From NCBI GenBank assembly GCA_934272745.1, contig CAKQSI010000039.1, positions 1 to 19,588 on the forward strand: a stretch of 19,588 nt of DNA. The letters are read 5' to 3'. The translations under genes were made by a program, and so were the position numbers. Shown here piece after piece: positions 1-6,633 of this stretch (its first letter is position 1; the number at the start of each line of letters is the position of its first letter). A model generated the notes under the pieces. It saw nothing but the letters and a program-made list of their open reading frames with translations, was not told where the DNA came from and searched no databases. Origin of the DNA: an uncultured Clostridia bacterium. GTDB taxonomy: Bacteria; Bacillota; Clostridia; Christensenellales; Borkfalkiaceae.

Positions 1-76
1 CTACGAGCGGCGTTTAACGCCGCATAAATCGGTTTATCACCGCAAAAATAGTTAGGGATGGCGGATGGAATCCCTA
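1..76. repeat. Contig-end inverted repeat, left copy
   Basis: These 76 bases are an exact reverse complement of the last 76 bases of the window; identity stops at base 77 (C here, T in the other copy). The unit contains several small dyads: GCGGCGTT/AACGCCGC at 7-23, ATAAA/TTTAT at 24-37, and TAGGGAT/ATCCCTA at 53-76. The palindromic build resembles REP/MITE-like intergenic elements. A diverged copy of its inner 27 bases lies at 3102-3128. It is probably a dispersed repeat that ended assembly on both sides. Confidence 0.9.
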
Positions 77-257
77 CCGAAAATAGATTTTAGGGCGGAC
101 GGAAATCGAATTGCAGGTTCTTAACGAAAAACCTTGCGATCGGGAGTTCTGACTCCGTAAAAAGGTGCGCTTCCCGCGCGATCCGTAAAAGCCTCGCGCG
201 GTTTTCGGCGAAACGCCGCCTTTTCTTGCCGAAAACGCATAAAAACGCCCGTAATCA
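77..257. other. Structured non-coding region upstream of ftsA
   Basis: No convincing gene is seen between the end repeat and the ftsA promoter. The stretch holds successive inverted repeats: CCGCGCGA/TCGCGCGG (174-181/194-201), GTTTTCGGC/GCCGAAAAC (201-209/228-236), and within the latter CGGCG-AAA-CGCCG (206-218) followed by CCTTTTCTT. The last could terminate a rightward transcript starting outside the window. It could be the 3' part of a structured RNA, but I do not recognise a family. Confidence 0.4.
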
Positions 258-286
258 TTGACAACCTTCCCGAAATGGGTTATAAT
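258..286 (+). promoter_or_regulatory. SigA-type promoter for ftsA-ftsZ
   Basis: Exact consensus -35 TTGACA (258-263), 17-nt spacer, exact consensus -10 TATAAT (281-286). The predicted start is near 293, leaving a leader of about 115 nt before the ftsA start. It is the best promoter match in the window and points at the ftsAZ operon. Confidence 0.85.
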
Positions 287-287
287 A

Positions 288-312
288 AGCCATATACTAT
301 AAGTATATGGCT
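288..312. promoter_or_regulatory. 25-bp dyad over the ftsA transcription start
   Basis: AGCCATATACT (288-298), loop ATA, AGTATATGGCT (302-312): a perfect 11-bp inverted repeat starting one base after the -10 box, followed by CTTCTTTTTTGC. It covers the predicted start near 293, so an RNA starting there could not form the whole hairpin. An operator is therefore likely. Alternatively it terminates transcripts arriving from the left. No binding protein is known to me. Confidence 0.55.
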
Positions 313-408
313 CTTCTTTTTTGCAGCCGACTGCCGCCTTACGCGCGGGCAAAATCCGGCGGGGAAAAGAGGGCTTCGGCTTTACGCCGCATACGAAGGA
401 GAGAGGGT

Positions 409-1566
409 ATGAAGACACGTCAGGTAGCCGTTCTGGATTTCGGTTCGTCGCGCCTTTCCGCGATCTGTGGGGAGCGCGGCGTCAACGGTACCTTTAAAAT
501 CCGCGGCTTGCAGGAGCGTCCTTACGAAGGCTTTTACGAGGGCGAGTTTCTCGATCCGGAGGAACTGGAACAGACCGTAATTTCCCTTTTGTCCGATCTG
601 AAAGCCGATTCCGAAGGGAATATCGAGCGGATTTACGTCGGCGTCCCGGGGGAATTCGTTACGGTCGTTCTCAAGGAAAAGACCCTTTCTTACGAAAAAA
701 AGAAAAAGATCGGCAGGCGGGAGATCGAAGAACTTTACGATGCCGGACTGAGATTGAAAGGCGACCGGTGGAACGTCATCAGCCGCAGCGCCGTCTATTT
801 TGCGCTGGACGACAACCGCAGGATCGTCAACCCCGCGGGGCTGTATTCCACAAAACTCGGCGGTTACCTCTCGTACAGTCTGGCGGACGCTTCGTTCGAG
901 CGGCTGGTTCGCCCCATCATCGGCAAAGCCGGCATCGACGACGTGGTGTTTTGTTCGTCCGCGCTTGCGGAAGCCATGTTTTTATTCCCGCCCGAAAAGC
1001 GCGACCGGTTTGCCCTTCTGCTGGACGTGGGGCATCTGACTTCCACGCTGTCCATTATCCGCGGGGACGGGATCTTATATCAGAAATCTTTCTCGTTCGG
1101 CGGCGGCGTGATCACGGCGGATCTGTCGTACTATCTCGGTACGAGTTACGAGGTTGCCGACGCGCTGAAGCGGAAAATCAACATCAGTAAAGACGGCGGC
1201 GCCGCCTGCTACGAAGTGCAACAGAGCGACGATATCTTAACGTTCGGCGCCGAAAAATGTCACGATATCGTAAAAAACGATCTGGACAACCTTTGCGAAA
1301 CGGTAGAGGAATGTCTTGCGAAATGCGAAGTGCGCTTCCCCGAATACGCGACGCTTTACGTCACGGGGGGCGGAATCATTTATATGCGCGGTTGTAAGGA
1401 GTACGTGGCAAAGCGCATCAACCGCGTGGTGGAAGGGATCGCGCCCGACCTTCCGACGGACAATCAGCCCACCGATTCGTCCAAGTTCGGGCTGCTTAAT
1501 TACGCGCTTATGAAAGAAGAAACCGAAAACGTCGGTTTCTTCGCCAAATTATTCGGCAGGAGATAG
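409..1566 (+). CDS. ftsA: Cell division protein FtsA-like actin homologue
   Basis: Membrane-tethering partner of FtsZ at the division ring. The start is ATG 409, preceded by GAAGGAGAG (395-403), giving 385 residues; an in-frame upstream start at 307 lacks a ribosome site. Actin-fold features: phosphate-1 motif DFGSSRLSA (10-18), the inserted 1C (SHS2) region around 75-160, phosphate-2 motif DVGHLTSTLSI (206-216) and adenosine motif TGGG (319-322). The C-terminus GFFAKLFGRR (376-385) is a short amphipathic basic helix typical of the FtsA membrane-targeting tail. It lies one base upstream of ftsZ and is transcribed from the consensus promoter at 258-286. The family call is secure from motifs plus neighbour; the protein is slightly shorter than many FtsA proteins. 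A divergent FtsA/PilM-type paralogue is the only real alternative. Confidence 0.9.
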   Translation: MKTRQVAVLDFGSSRLSAICGERGVNGTFKIRGLQERPYEGFYEGEFLDPEELEQTVISLLSDLKADSEGNIERIYVGVPGEFVTVVLKEKTLSYEKKKKIGRREIEELYDAGLRLKGDRWNVISRSAVYFALDDNRRIVNPAGLYSTKLGGYLSYSLADASFERLVRPIIGKAGIDDVVFCSSALAEAMFLFPPEKRDRFALLLDVGHLTSTLSIIRGDGILYQKSFSFGGGVITADLSYYLGTSYEVADALKRKINISKDGGAACYEVQQSDDILTFGAEKCHDIVKNDLDNLCETVEECLAKCEVRFPEYATLYVTGGGIIYMRGCKEYVAKRINRVVEGIAPDLPTDNQPTDSSKFGLLNYALMKEETENVGFFAKLFGRR

Positions 1567-1567
1567 A

Positions 1568-2860
1568 GTGGAAATGTTCAACAGTTTTGCGGAAGAAAAT
1601 ACAAATATCGCAAGAATCAAAGTCGTCGGCATCGGCGGCGCGGGAAACAACGCCGTCAATCGTATGATCGACGCGGGTATCCGCAGCGCAGAATTTATTT
1701 CGGTCAATACGGACAAACAGGCGCTGATGCTCAGCAAAGCGCCCACCAAAATTCAGATCGGAGAAATTTCTACCCGCGGACTTGGCGCCGGGGCGAATCC
1801 GGAACTGGGGCAGAAAGCCGCCGAAGAAAGCAAAGATCGCCTGACCGAGATCATTCAGGACACCGACCTGCTGTTCATTACCGCCGGCATGGGTGGCGGA
1901 ACGGGGACGGGCGCCGCGCCTGTCATTGCGAGAATCGCGCGGGAAATGAATATTCTTACCGTCGCGGTGGTTACGAAGCCGTTTATGTTCGAGGGCAGAA
2001 CGCGCGCCGCCAATACCAAAGTCGGCTTGGAAAATCTGAAAAAGTACGTCGATACGCTGGTGGTCATTCCCAACGACAAACTGCTGCAGGTCGTCCCTGC
2101 GGAAACGCCGATGGAAGACGCGCTGAAGATTGCGGACGATATTCTCCGTCAGGGCATTCAGGGCATTTCCGAACTTATCGTGACGCCCGCCATGATCAAT
2201 CTGGACTTTGCGGACGTCCGTACTATCATGAAAGATAAAGGTCTTGCGCACATGGGAATCGGCGTCGCAAAAGGCGAAAAACGTATGATTGAAGCGGTGC
2301 GCAGCGCCGTTGCCAGCCCCTTGCTCGAAACCACGATCGAGGGCGCCAAAGGCGTTATTTTGAACGTGCGCGGCGGCAGAACGCTTTCTTTGGGCGAAGT
2401 CAACGAGGCTGCGGAACTTATCCGCGGCGTAGTGGATTATTCCGCCAACATCATTTTCGGCGCGGGAATCGACGAAAGTATGGGCGAAGAAGTCATGGTC
2501 ACCGTCATTGCGACCGGGTTCGACGTCAAGCCGGACGGCGAACAGGAAGAGGACAAACCGCGGATCGTCTTCGGCGGAAGAACGGAGAAGAAAGAAGAAC
2601 GTCCCGCTGCAAAAATCGTTCCGGACTTTAGCCGTGCGGCAGACAGCGGGGAGGAAGCGAGAAGACCGACCGTTTCCGCAACGGTCAAAGAACCTGCGCG
2701 CCCCGCTCCCTCCGTTCGGGAAGCGGACAGAACCTACGCCAGACAAAAAGGCGAGCGCGGCGAGTACGAAATCGAGGAGGAAGACGATATTCCGTCCCCG
2801 CGCGTGGAGCAAAAGGAAAAGGGATTGCCCGCGTTTTTGCGTAAACTGAAACGCAACTGA
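1568..2860 (+). CDS. ftsZ: Cell division protein FtsZ
   Basis: Tubulin-like GTPase that polymerises into the cytokinetic ring. It starts at GTG 1568 (AGGAG at 1558-1562, inside the end of ftsA) or at ATG 1574; the GTG has the better spacing. Of 430 residues, the GTPase core holds GIGGAGNNAVN (21-31), the tubulin signature GGGTGTG (109-115) and the T7-loop NLDFADVRT (211-219), whose Asp completes the catalytic site of the neighbouring subunit. Residues about 325-415 form a charged, disordered linker. The conserved C-terminal peptide is GLPAFLRKLKRN (419-430), the FtsA/SepF docking tail with extra basic residues. The last codons are repeated in frame directly after the TGA stop (see repeat at 2832-2890). 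It is co-transcribed with ftsA. Confidence 0.98.
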   Translation: MEMFNSFAEENTNIARIKVVGIGGAGNNAVNRMIDAGIRSAEFISVNTDKQALMLSKAPTKIQIGEISTRGLGAGANPELGQKAAEESKDRLTEIIQDTDLLFITAGMGGGTGTGAAPVIARIAREMNILTVAVVTKPFMFEGRTRAANTKVGLENLKKYVDTLVVIPNDKLLQVVPAETPMEDALKIADDILRQGIQGISELIVTPAMINLDFADVRTIMKDKGLAHMGIGVAKGEKRMIEAVRSAVASPLLETTIEGAKGVILNVRGGRTLSLGEVNEAAELIRGVVDYSANIIFGAGIDESMGEEVMVTVIATGFDVKPDGEQEEDKPRIVFGGRTEKKEERPAAKIVPDFSRAADSGEEARRPTVSATVKEPARPAPSVREADRTYARQKGERGEYEIEEEDDIPSPRVEQKEKGLPAFLRKLKRN

Positions 2861-2890
2861 TCGTTTTTGCGTAAACTGAAACGGAACTAG
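2832..2890 (+). repeat. 30-bp tandem duplication of the ftsZ 3' end
   Basis: CGTTTTTGCGTAAACTGAAA occurs at 2832 and again at 2862, a period of 30 bp, an exact number of codons. The second copy, in the same frame after the TGA at 2858-2860, reads SFLRKLKRN then TAG (2888-2890). The copies differ at one base within the tail codons (cgc/cgg, both Arg) and at the stop. Reading through TGA would add a second copy of the FtsZ docking tail. Confidence 0.9.
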
Positions 2891-2969
2891 TCGCGTGGGT
2901 GATCGCGTAGATTAAAGTGCATCGTTCCCGCTGGATCCGGAAAATAAAAAGGAACGAAATAAAAACTAT

Positions 2970-3050
2970 GGGAAGTCAAGTTTAAACTACTGTCAAAAAC
3001 TTGAAAATCCGTAAGGATTTTCTGCAAAAACTTTCGTTTTTGCACTTCCC
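2970..3050. repeat. Potential four-way-junction (cloverleaf-like) element
   Basis: Four perfect helices nest with almost no unpaired joints: outer GGGAAGT/ACTTCCC (2970-2976/3044-3050); CAAGTTT/AAACTTG (2977-2983/2997-3003); AAAATCC/GGATTTT (3004-3010/3015-3021, loop GTAA); GCAAAAAC/GTTTTTGC (3024-3031/3036-3043, loop TTTC). It is not a tRNA, because arm and loop sizes are wrong and no T-loop or anticodon pattern is seen. It could be a structured RNA in the ftsZ 3' region or a palindromic mobile repeat. Confidence 0.6.
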
Positions 3051-3101
3051 GTTTAACATATCGTAGATTTGCTATGAGGGTAAGTCCCCGGATTAAATTC
3101 T

Positions 3102-3128
3102 GTTAGGGGTGGCGAATGGAATTCCCAC
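3102..3128. repeat. Diverged internal copy of the contig-end repeat core
   Basis: This stretch aligns without gaps to bases 51-77 of the window, 23 of 27 identical (for example GTTAGGG-TGGCG-ATGGAAT). Two of the four differences turn stem pairs into G-U pairs; one breaks a pair. It shows that the end repeat belongs to a family with older copies in the same genome. Confidence 0.6.
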
Positions 3129-3149
3129 TCGATAGTATTTAGTAAAAAT

Positions 3150-3186
3150 AAGCGCGCCCGGAAGATGCATTCTTCCGGGCGCGCTT
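3150..3186. terminator. Bidirectional intrinsic terminator between ftsZ and spoVG
   Basis: AGCGCGCCCGGAAGA (3151-3165) pairs perfectly with TCTTCCGGGCGCGCT (3171-3185) over a 5-nt loop, extended by an A-T pair. On the minus strand the stem is followed by ATTTTTACT, a good T-tract for spoVG; on the plus strand by TTATAAAA, which is weaker. The position between convergent genes fits shared use. Confidence 0.85.
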
Positions 3187-3281
3187 TATAAAAAAATCAA
3201 TGTGACTTTACGGTAAAACTGCAAAACCCACGGAGCGTGAAGGGCGCGTTATGCGGCGCAAGTCAGACCAAGGGGAGGATT

Positions 3282-3554
3282 TTACGCCCCTTCTTTTGCC
3301 AGTTCTTCGCGATAAGCGGACAAAATGCGATGGATCAGCATTTCGCGCGTTTCGGTATTGATGGGGTGCGCCACGTCCTTATAGTCGCCCTCGTTGGTCT
3401 TGCGGTTGGGCATAGCGATAAACGGACCGTCGGCACCGTCGATAATCTTGATGTCGTGGATAACAAAGCAGTCGTCAATGGTAATAGACGCAACCGCTTT
3501 CAGTTTGCTGTCTTCCTTTTTTACAATGCGAATACGTACGTCTGTGATGTTCAT
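3282..3554 (-). CDS. spoVG: Regulator SpoVG
   Basis: A 90-residue protein covering the usual core of the SpoVG family. It begins MNITDVRIRIV and carries the family hallmark region DGADGPFIAMPNRK (39-52), followed by a polar helix ending AYREELAKEGA. SpoVG is a small site-specific DNA- and RNA-binding global regulator first linked to asymmetric septation and capsule or virulence control in Bacillota; its presence does not prove sporulation. The ribosome site AGGGGTGG lies about 6 nt upstream of ATG. A good SigA promoter is at 3585-3613, rather than an obvious SigH one. It is transcribed away from murC and stopped by the terminator at 3150-3186. Confidence 0.95.
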   Translation of the reverse strand: MNITDVRIRIVKKEDSKLKAVASITIDDCFVIHDIKIIDGADGPFIAMPNRKTNEGDYKDVAHPINTETREMLIHRILSAYREELAKEGA

Positions 3555-3584
3555 TTTTCCACCCCTATCGTTGGTTATGCCTGT

Positions 3585-3613
3585 ATTTTACAACAGAATG
3601 GCGGAAATTTCAA
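3585..3613 (-). promoter_or_regulatory. SigA-type promoter for spoVG
   Basis: Read on the minus strand: TTGAAA (3613-3608), 17-nt spacer, TAAAAT (3590-3585). The predicted start lies near 3578, giving a leader of about 25 nt that contains the AGGGGTGG ribosome site. Confidence 0.75.
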
Positions 3614-3632
3614 TATTTTTTTTAATTTTCTT

Positions 3633-3658
3633 GTGAAAAACAGTAAAAATTTTTTCAC
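3633..3658. promoter_or_regulatory. A/T-rich dyad in the spoVG-murC divergent region
   Basis: GTGAAAAA (3633-3640) and TTTTTCAC (3651-3658) form an inverted repeat just upstream of the spoVG -35 box. The same GTGAAAA word recurs at 3716-3722, next to the murC promoter. This could be a regulator site serving both genes, but the region is A/T rich and chance cannot be excluded. Confidence 0.35.
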
Positions 3659-3702
3659 GCGGGGCAAAAATCGTGCGCAATAGTCGCTTTTTTCGGCACA
3701 CG

Positions 3703-3732
3703 TTAACAATTTTTTGTGAAAACGCGTACCAT
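3703..3732 (+). promoter_or_regulatory. Promoter giving a probable leaderless murC mRNA
   Basis: TTAACA (3703-3708, 5 of 6 consensus), 18-nt spacer, TACCAT (3727-3732, 4 of 6). Transcription would start about 6-7 nt later, at or within one base of the murC ATG (3738). This agrees with the lack of any Shine-Dalgarno sequence before murC. Confidence 0.45.
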
Positions 3733-3737
3733 GCACT

Positions 3738-5096
3738 ATGACTACGGGCGAATTTTTAAGTTGTTACGGTAAAATCTGCTTTCTCGGGATCGGCGGCGTG
3801 GGGACGAGCGCGCTTGCCGTCTACTTAAAAACGCGCGGCGCGGAAGTGTTCGGCTTCGACCGCGACGAAAAGCAACCGCGCGTGCAGAAATTGCAGTCTT
3901 CCGGCATTTTTGTGACGAACGACGAGCAAAAACTGCCGCCTGCGGACGCCGTCGTGTATTCCGGCGCGCTGAAAGATTCCGATCTGCTGCTCCGCCTCGG
4001 CAAAAACGCCGCGGTCTTTTCCCGCGCGGAAATTCTGGGCATGATTCTGGCGGAATTTCCTACCTCGGTGGGAATTTCCGGCTGTCACGGTAAGACGACG
4101 GCGACCGCCATGCTGGGAGAAATTATGCGGGGAACGCGTTCCGCCGTGTTTCTGGGCGGAGAATACGCGCCGTTTGCGGAAAATTCCGGCTTCGGCAACT
4201 TATATCTCGGCGGGGAATCGGTCGCGATTGCGGAAGCATGCGAGTACCAGAAAAGTTTTTTGTGGCTGAAGCCGACCGTTGCCGTCTGTCTGAACGTAGA
4301 CGCCGATCATATGGACTGCTACCGGGGATACGAAGACCTCGTGGCGACCTACCAAAGGTTTCTTGCCGGCGGCACGGTCGCGGTGGTCAATGCGGACGAT
4401 CCCGTGCTTTGTCGCTATCCGGACGCGGTCACGTTCGGCTTCTGCAAAAAAGCCGATTATCTGGCGGAAAACGAAAGCGCGATCTGCGGCAGATACTCTT
4501 TCGACCTGTCGGAACGGGGTAAATACGTCGGCAGAATTGCCCTTTCCGTCCCCGGCAGACACCAGATTTACAACGCGCTTGCCGCGATTGCCGCAGCAAG
4601 GCAACTGTTCGTCCCGTTTTCCGTCGTGCGCGAAAAAATCGAGTCTTTTTCGGGCGTTTCGCGCCGCACGCAGAAGCTGGGCGAAGCCTTTTCCGGCGAA
4701 CTATACGCCGATTACGCGCACCACCCGAGGGAGATCGCTGCGGAAATTTCCGCCTTCCGGGAAATGAAAAAACGCCCAGTAGCATTTATTTTTCAACCGC
4801 ATACATATACAAGAACGGGGTATTTGTTCGAGCGTTTCGTGCGCGCGCTTTCGGTAGACGCGCCGGTCGCGGTCTATCGCACTTACGCCGCAAGGGAGCG
4901 GGGGGAAGACGACCTTGCGCGCTCGCTTGCCGCCCACGTTTCGGCACCCTATCTTGCGGACGAAGCCGCGCTTTTTAACGCGATCGAAACCTGCCTGACC
5001 GAGGGCAGATCGGTACTTTTGCTGGGCGCCGGCGATATTTATAACGCCGGGGAAAGGTATTTGAAAAGGGTGCAGTCGATAAACGGCAACGGGTGA
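3738..5096 (+). CDS. murC: UDP-N-acetylmuramate--L-alanine ligase MurC
   Basis: Cytoplasmic ATP-dependent ligase adding L-alanine to UDP-MurNAc, the first peptide step of peptidoglycan precursor synthesis. The 452 residues match a full MurC: N-terminal UDP-binding Rossmann domain with GIGGVGTSALA (17-27); central ATPase domain with the P-loop GISGCHGKTT (112-121), EACEYQKSF (166-174, equivalent of the usual EADESD stretch) and DADHMDCY (188-195); C-terminal domain with YADYAHHPREI and FQPHTYTRT. A Cys in the P-loop (CHGKTT, often THGKTT) is a mild deviation. An in-frame TGA at 3717-3719 rules out a longer protein. No Shine-Dalgarno precedes the ATG and a promoter sits right against it, so the message is probably leaderless. 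It is divergent from spoVG. Confidence 0.95.
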   Translation: MTTGEFLSCYGKICFLGIGGVGTSALAVYLKTRGAEVFGFDRDEKQPRVQKLQSSGIFVTNDEQKLPPADAVVYSGALKDSDLLLRLGKNAAVFSRAEILGMILAEFPTSVGISGCHGKTTATAMLGEIMRGTRSAVFLGGEYAPFAENSGFGNLYLGGESVAIAEACEYQKSFLWLKPTVAVCLNVDADHMDCYRGYEDLVATYQRFLAGGTVAVVNADDPVLCRYPDAVTFGFCKKADYLAENESAICGRYSFDLSERGKYVGRIALSVPGRHQIYNALAAIAAARQLFVPFSVVREKIESFSGVSRRTQKLGEAFSGELYADYAHHPREIAAEISAFREMKKRPVAFIFQPHTYTRTGYLFERFVRALSVDAPVAVYRTYAARERGEDDLARSLAAHVSAPYLADEAALFNAIETCLTEGRSVLLLGAGDIYNAGERYLKRVQSINGNG

Positions 5097-5431
5097 AAAT
5101 AACGATTTTTCCGGCGGGCGGGAAGGACTTGAAATAAGGGAAAAATAAGGATTTAAAATAGGGATTAGATTAAGAAAAAGTCCTCCGCCGGCGCGTAATT
5201 TTTGCGGTGTGCAGAAGTATTTTATTTGATATGGAACGAATAACACGGCGCGCCCGAATCGGACGCGCTGCAAGATAATAAAAAGGCGTACCGCCCGGTG
5301 CCCTATAAACTATAAAAACAAAGCGGCGCGCCCGGTTACGGGCGCGCCTGAAATCGTATTCTGATAATTGTATTATAGACAAATAAATACTCTATACAAC
5401 TCTATATATATGAAAAACGGTTTTCTTAAAA
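5097..5431. other. Non-coding gap between murC and the MDR dehydrogenase
   Basis: No gene is seen. An interrupted inverted repeat, CCGGCGG + AGGACTT (5111-5117, 5124-5130) against AAGTCCT + CCGCCGG (5178-5191), encloses about 47 purine-rich bases and may form the murC 3' end. Near 5246-5265 there is an imperfect hairpin of the GCGCGCCCG type, and a perfect one at 5325-5348. Several intergenic hairpins in this window share the GCGCGCCCGG word. Confidence 0.5.
5325..5348 (-). terminator. Terminator of the MDR dehydrogenase gene
   Basis: A perfect 10-bp stem GGCGCGCCCG/CGGGCGCGCC with loop GTTA on the plus strand. Read leftward, the stem is followed by GCTTTGTTTTTATAG, a T-rich tail suited to ending the leftward transcript from 6451. 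No T-tract follows on the plus strand. Confidence 0.7.
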
Positions 5432-6451
5432 TCAGTTCATCATATCGACGACGATGGGGTAGACCTTCTTTTCTTCTTCCATATGCGCGGCCTCTTCCGT
5501 CAAGGCTTCCAGCGGGGAAGAGAAGGTTGCCTTATGCTTCAAGATAAGCGAAGTGGAAAGCGCTTTGTTCGCCAACAGATTGATAGCGGAGGAAGTGTTT
5601 CCGATGCCGTTTTTCAAAGAATAGATGACTAACTGCTTTTTCATCGCGTGCGAAAGGTTCATACGGATGGGACCGTAATCGAAGCCCGCAAACGCCATTT
5701 TGCAGCCGTAGGCGGCAAGTTGAAACGCCAGTTTGGTGTCGATCGCCGGGTCGCAGGTGTGGACGACTTTATCCGCCATTCTGCCCGAAGTGAGGGAAGA
5801 AACGTTTTTGATCGCCGCCGCAGTCGCTTCCGTGATATAATACACGCCGGCCTTCTTGGCGGTTTCGACGTTTTCCGGGTCGCTGTCCACCAGAATGGGA
5901 ACGCCCTGATAGTACATAATCAACTGACAAAGAATGTTTCCCAGCGTGTTGAAACCGAGCACCGCGACGTGATCGCCTTTCTGAATATCCAGCGTGTCGA
6001 TGACCTTCAGCGCAAGGGAAATATATTCGATAAATACCGCGTCGTCTTCGCTGACGCTGTCGGGCAGGGAATAGAGTTGCTGGCTGGGACAGACCGCAAA
6101 GTCGCGCAAAAAGCCCTCGGTATTCTGTCCGGCGGTTTTCAGGTTCAAACAGCAGGACGGATTTCCGTTTTTGCAGTTGTGGCAGTTGTTGCACGTTTCA
6201 AACGGGTTGAGATACACGCGCATATTTTTTTCCAGCCCGAAGCAATTATCTCCCGTTTCGACCACAAGCCCGACGCCGAAACTGCCGGGGACGAGGGGAT
6301 AGGAGGGCGCGTCGCCGAGAAACGCCGAAACGTCGTTCCGGTTTAACAGGCACCGCGTCAGTTTGACTTTGGCTGCGGTTGCAGACTCGATCATTTCCGA
6401 CCCGTCGGAAAGCTCCGCCGTTTTTTCTCCCGTAAACTGCCAGAATTTCAT
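5432..6451 (-). CDS. Zinc-type MDR dehydrogenase homologue lacking the catalytic-zinc motif
   Basis: Medium-chain dehydrogenase/reductase (alcohol-dehydrogenase-like) protein. The chosen start is the ATG at 6451 (GAGGTG 6 nt upstream), giving 339 residues; a longer frame to 6580 would overlap the promoter. Residues 1-130 form the GroES-like domain with the structural-zinc lobe C-x2-C-x2-C-x6/7-C (87, 90, 93, 100/101). A Rossmann domain follows, with VAVLGFNTLGNILCQ (162-176) in place of the usual GxGxxG. The position of the first catalytic-zinc Cys is Asn (LLNRND, 35-40), and the normal PGHE is PGSF (54-57). So this is probably a zinc-independent or altered-chemistry member; the substrate is unknown. 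It has its own promoter and terminator, so it is likely monocistronic. Confidence 0.8.
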   Translation of the reverse strand: MKFWQFTGEKTAELSDGSEMIESATAAKVKLTRCLLNRNDVSAFLGDAPSYPLVPGSFGVGLVVETGDNCFGLEKNMRVYLNPFETCNNCHNCKNGNPSCCLNLKTAGQNTEGFLRDFAVCPSQQLYSLPDSVSEDDAVFIEYISLALKVIDTLDIQKGDHVAVLGFNTLGNILCQLIMYYQGVPILVDSDPENVETAKKAGVYYITEATAAAIKNVSSLTSGRMADKVVHTCDPAIDTKLAFQLAAYGCKMAFAGFDYGPIRMNLSHAMKKQLVIYSLKNGIGNTSSAINLLANKALSTSLILKHKATFSSPLEALTEEAAHMEEEKKVYPIVVDMMN

Positions 6452-6551
6452 AGAACACCTCGCTTTACCCGTGGGCAAATTGCGGGACGAAAGCAAGAAT
6501 TCCGGCAAGCGTTGCCCGTCGAAAAAGATACGATCTCCCACATATATCTGC

Positions 6552-6580
6552 ATTATATAGCAAAAGCGAAGAAAGCGCAA
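6552..6580 (-). promoter_or_regulatory. SigA-type promoter for the MDR gene
   Basis: On the minus strand: TTGCGC (6580-6575), 17-nt spacer, exact TATAAT (6557-6552). The predicted leader is about 95 nt and contains a small GGCAA-CGC-TTGCC hairpin. It is back to back with the rpmE promoter. Confidence 0.7.
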
Positions 6581-6633
6581 GTGATTCCCTAAAGAAATTT
6601 TTTTGAAAATTTTCTAATCTGCCCCGAAAACGA

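Larger units (their letters stand above)
2891..3281. other. Non-coding region between ftsZ and spoVG
   Basis: No credible gene is present in the convergent gap between ftsZ (+) and spoVG (-). It carries, in order, the four-way-junction element (2970-3050), a diverged copy of the contig-end repeat (3102-3128) and a strong terminator (3150-3186). The remaining bases at 3187-3281 show nothing I can assign. Confidence 0.6.

Noticed and set aside
1508..2812. 434-codon open frame on the minus strand opposite ftsZ
   Set aside because: Shadow of ftsZ: Arg/Phe/His-rich composition, no ribosome site, no family features.
2970..3050. tRNA or tRNA-like gene
   Set aside because: A 7-bp outer stem with three arms suggests a cloverleaf, but there is no T-loop, D-loop or anticodon arm and the loops are 4, 4 and 13 nt.
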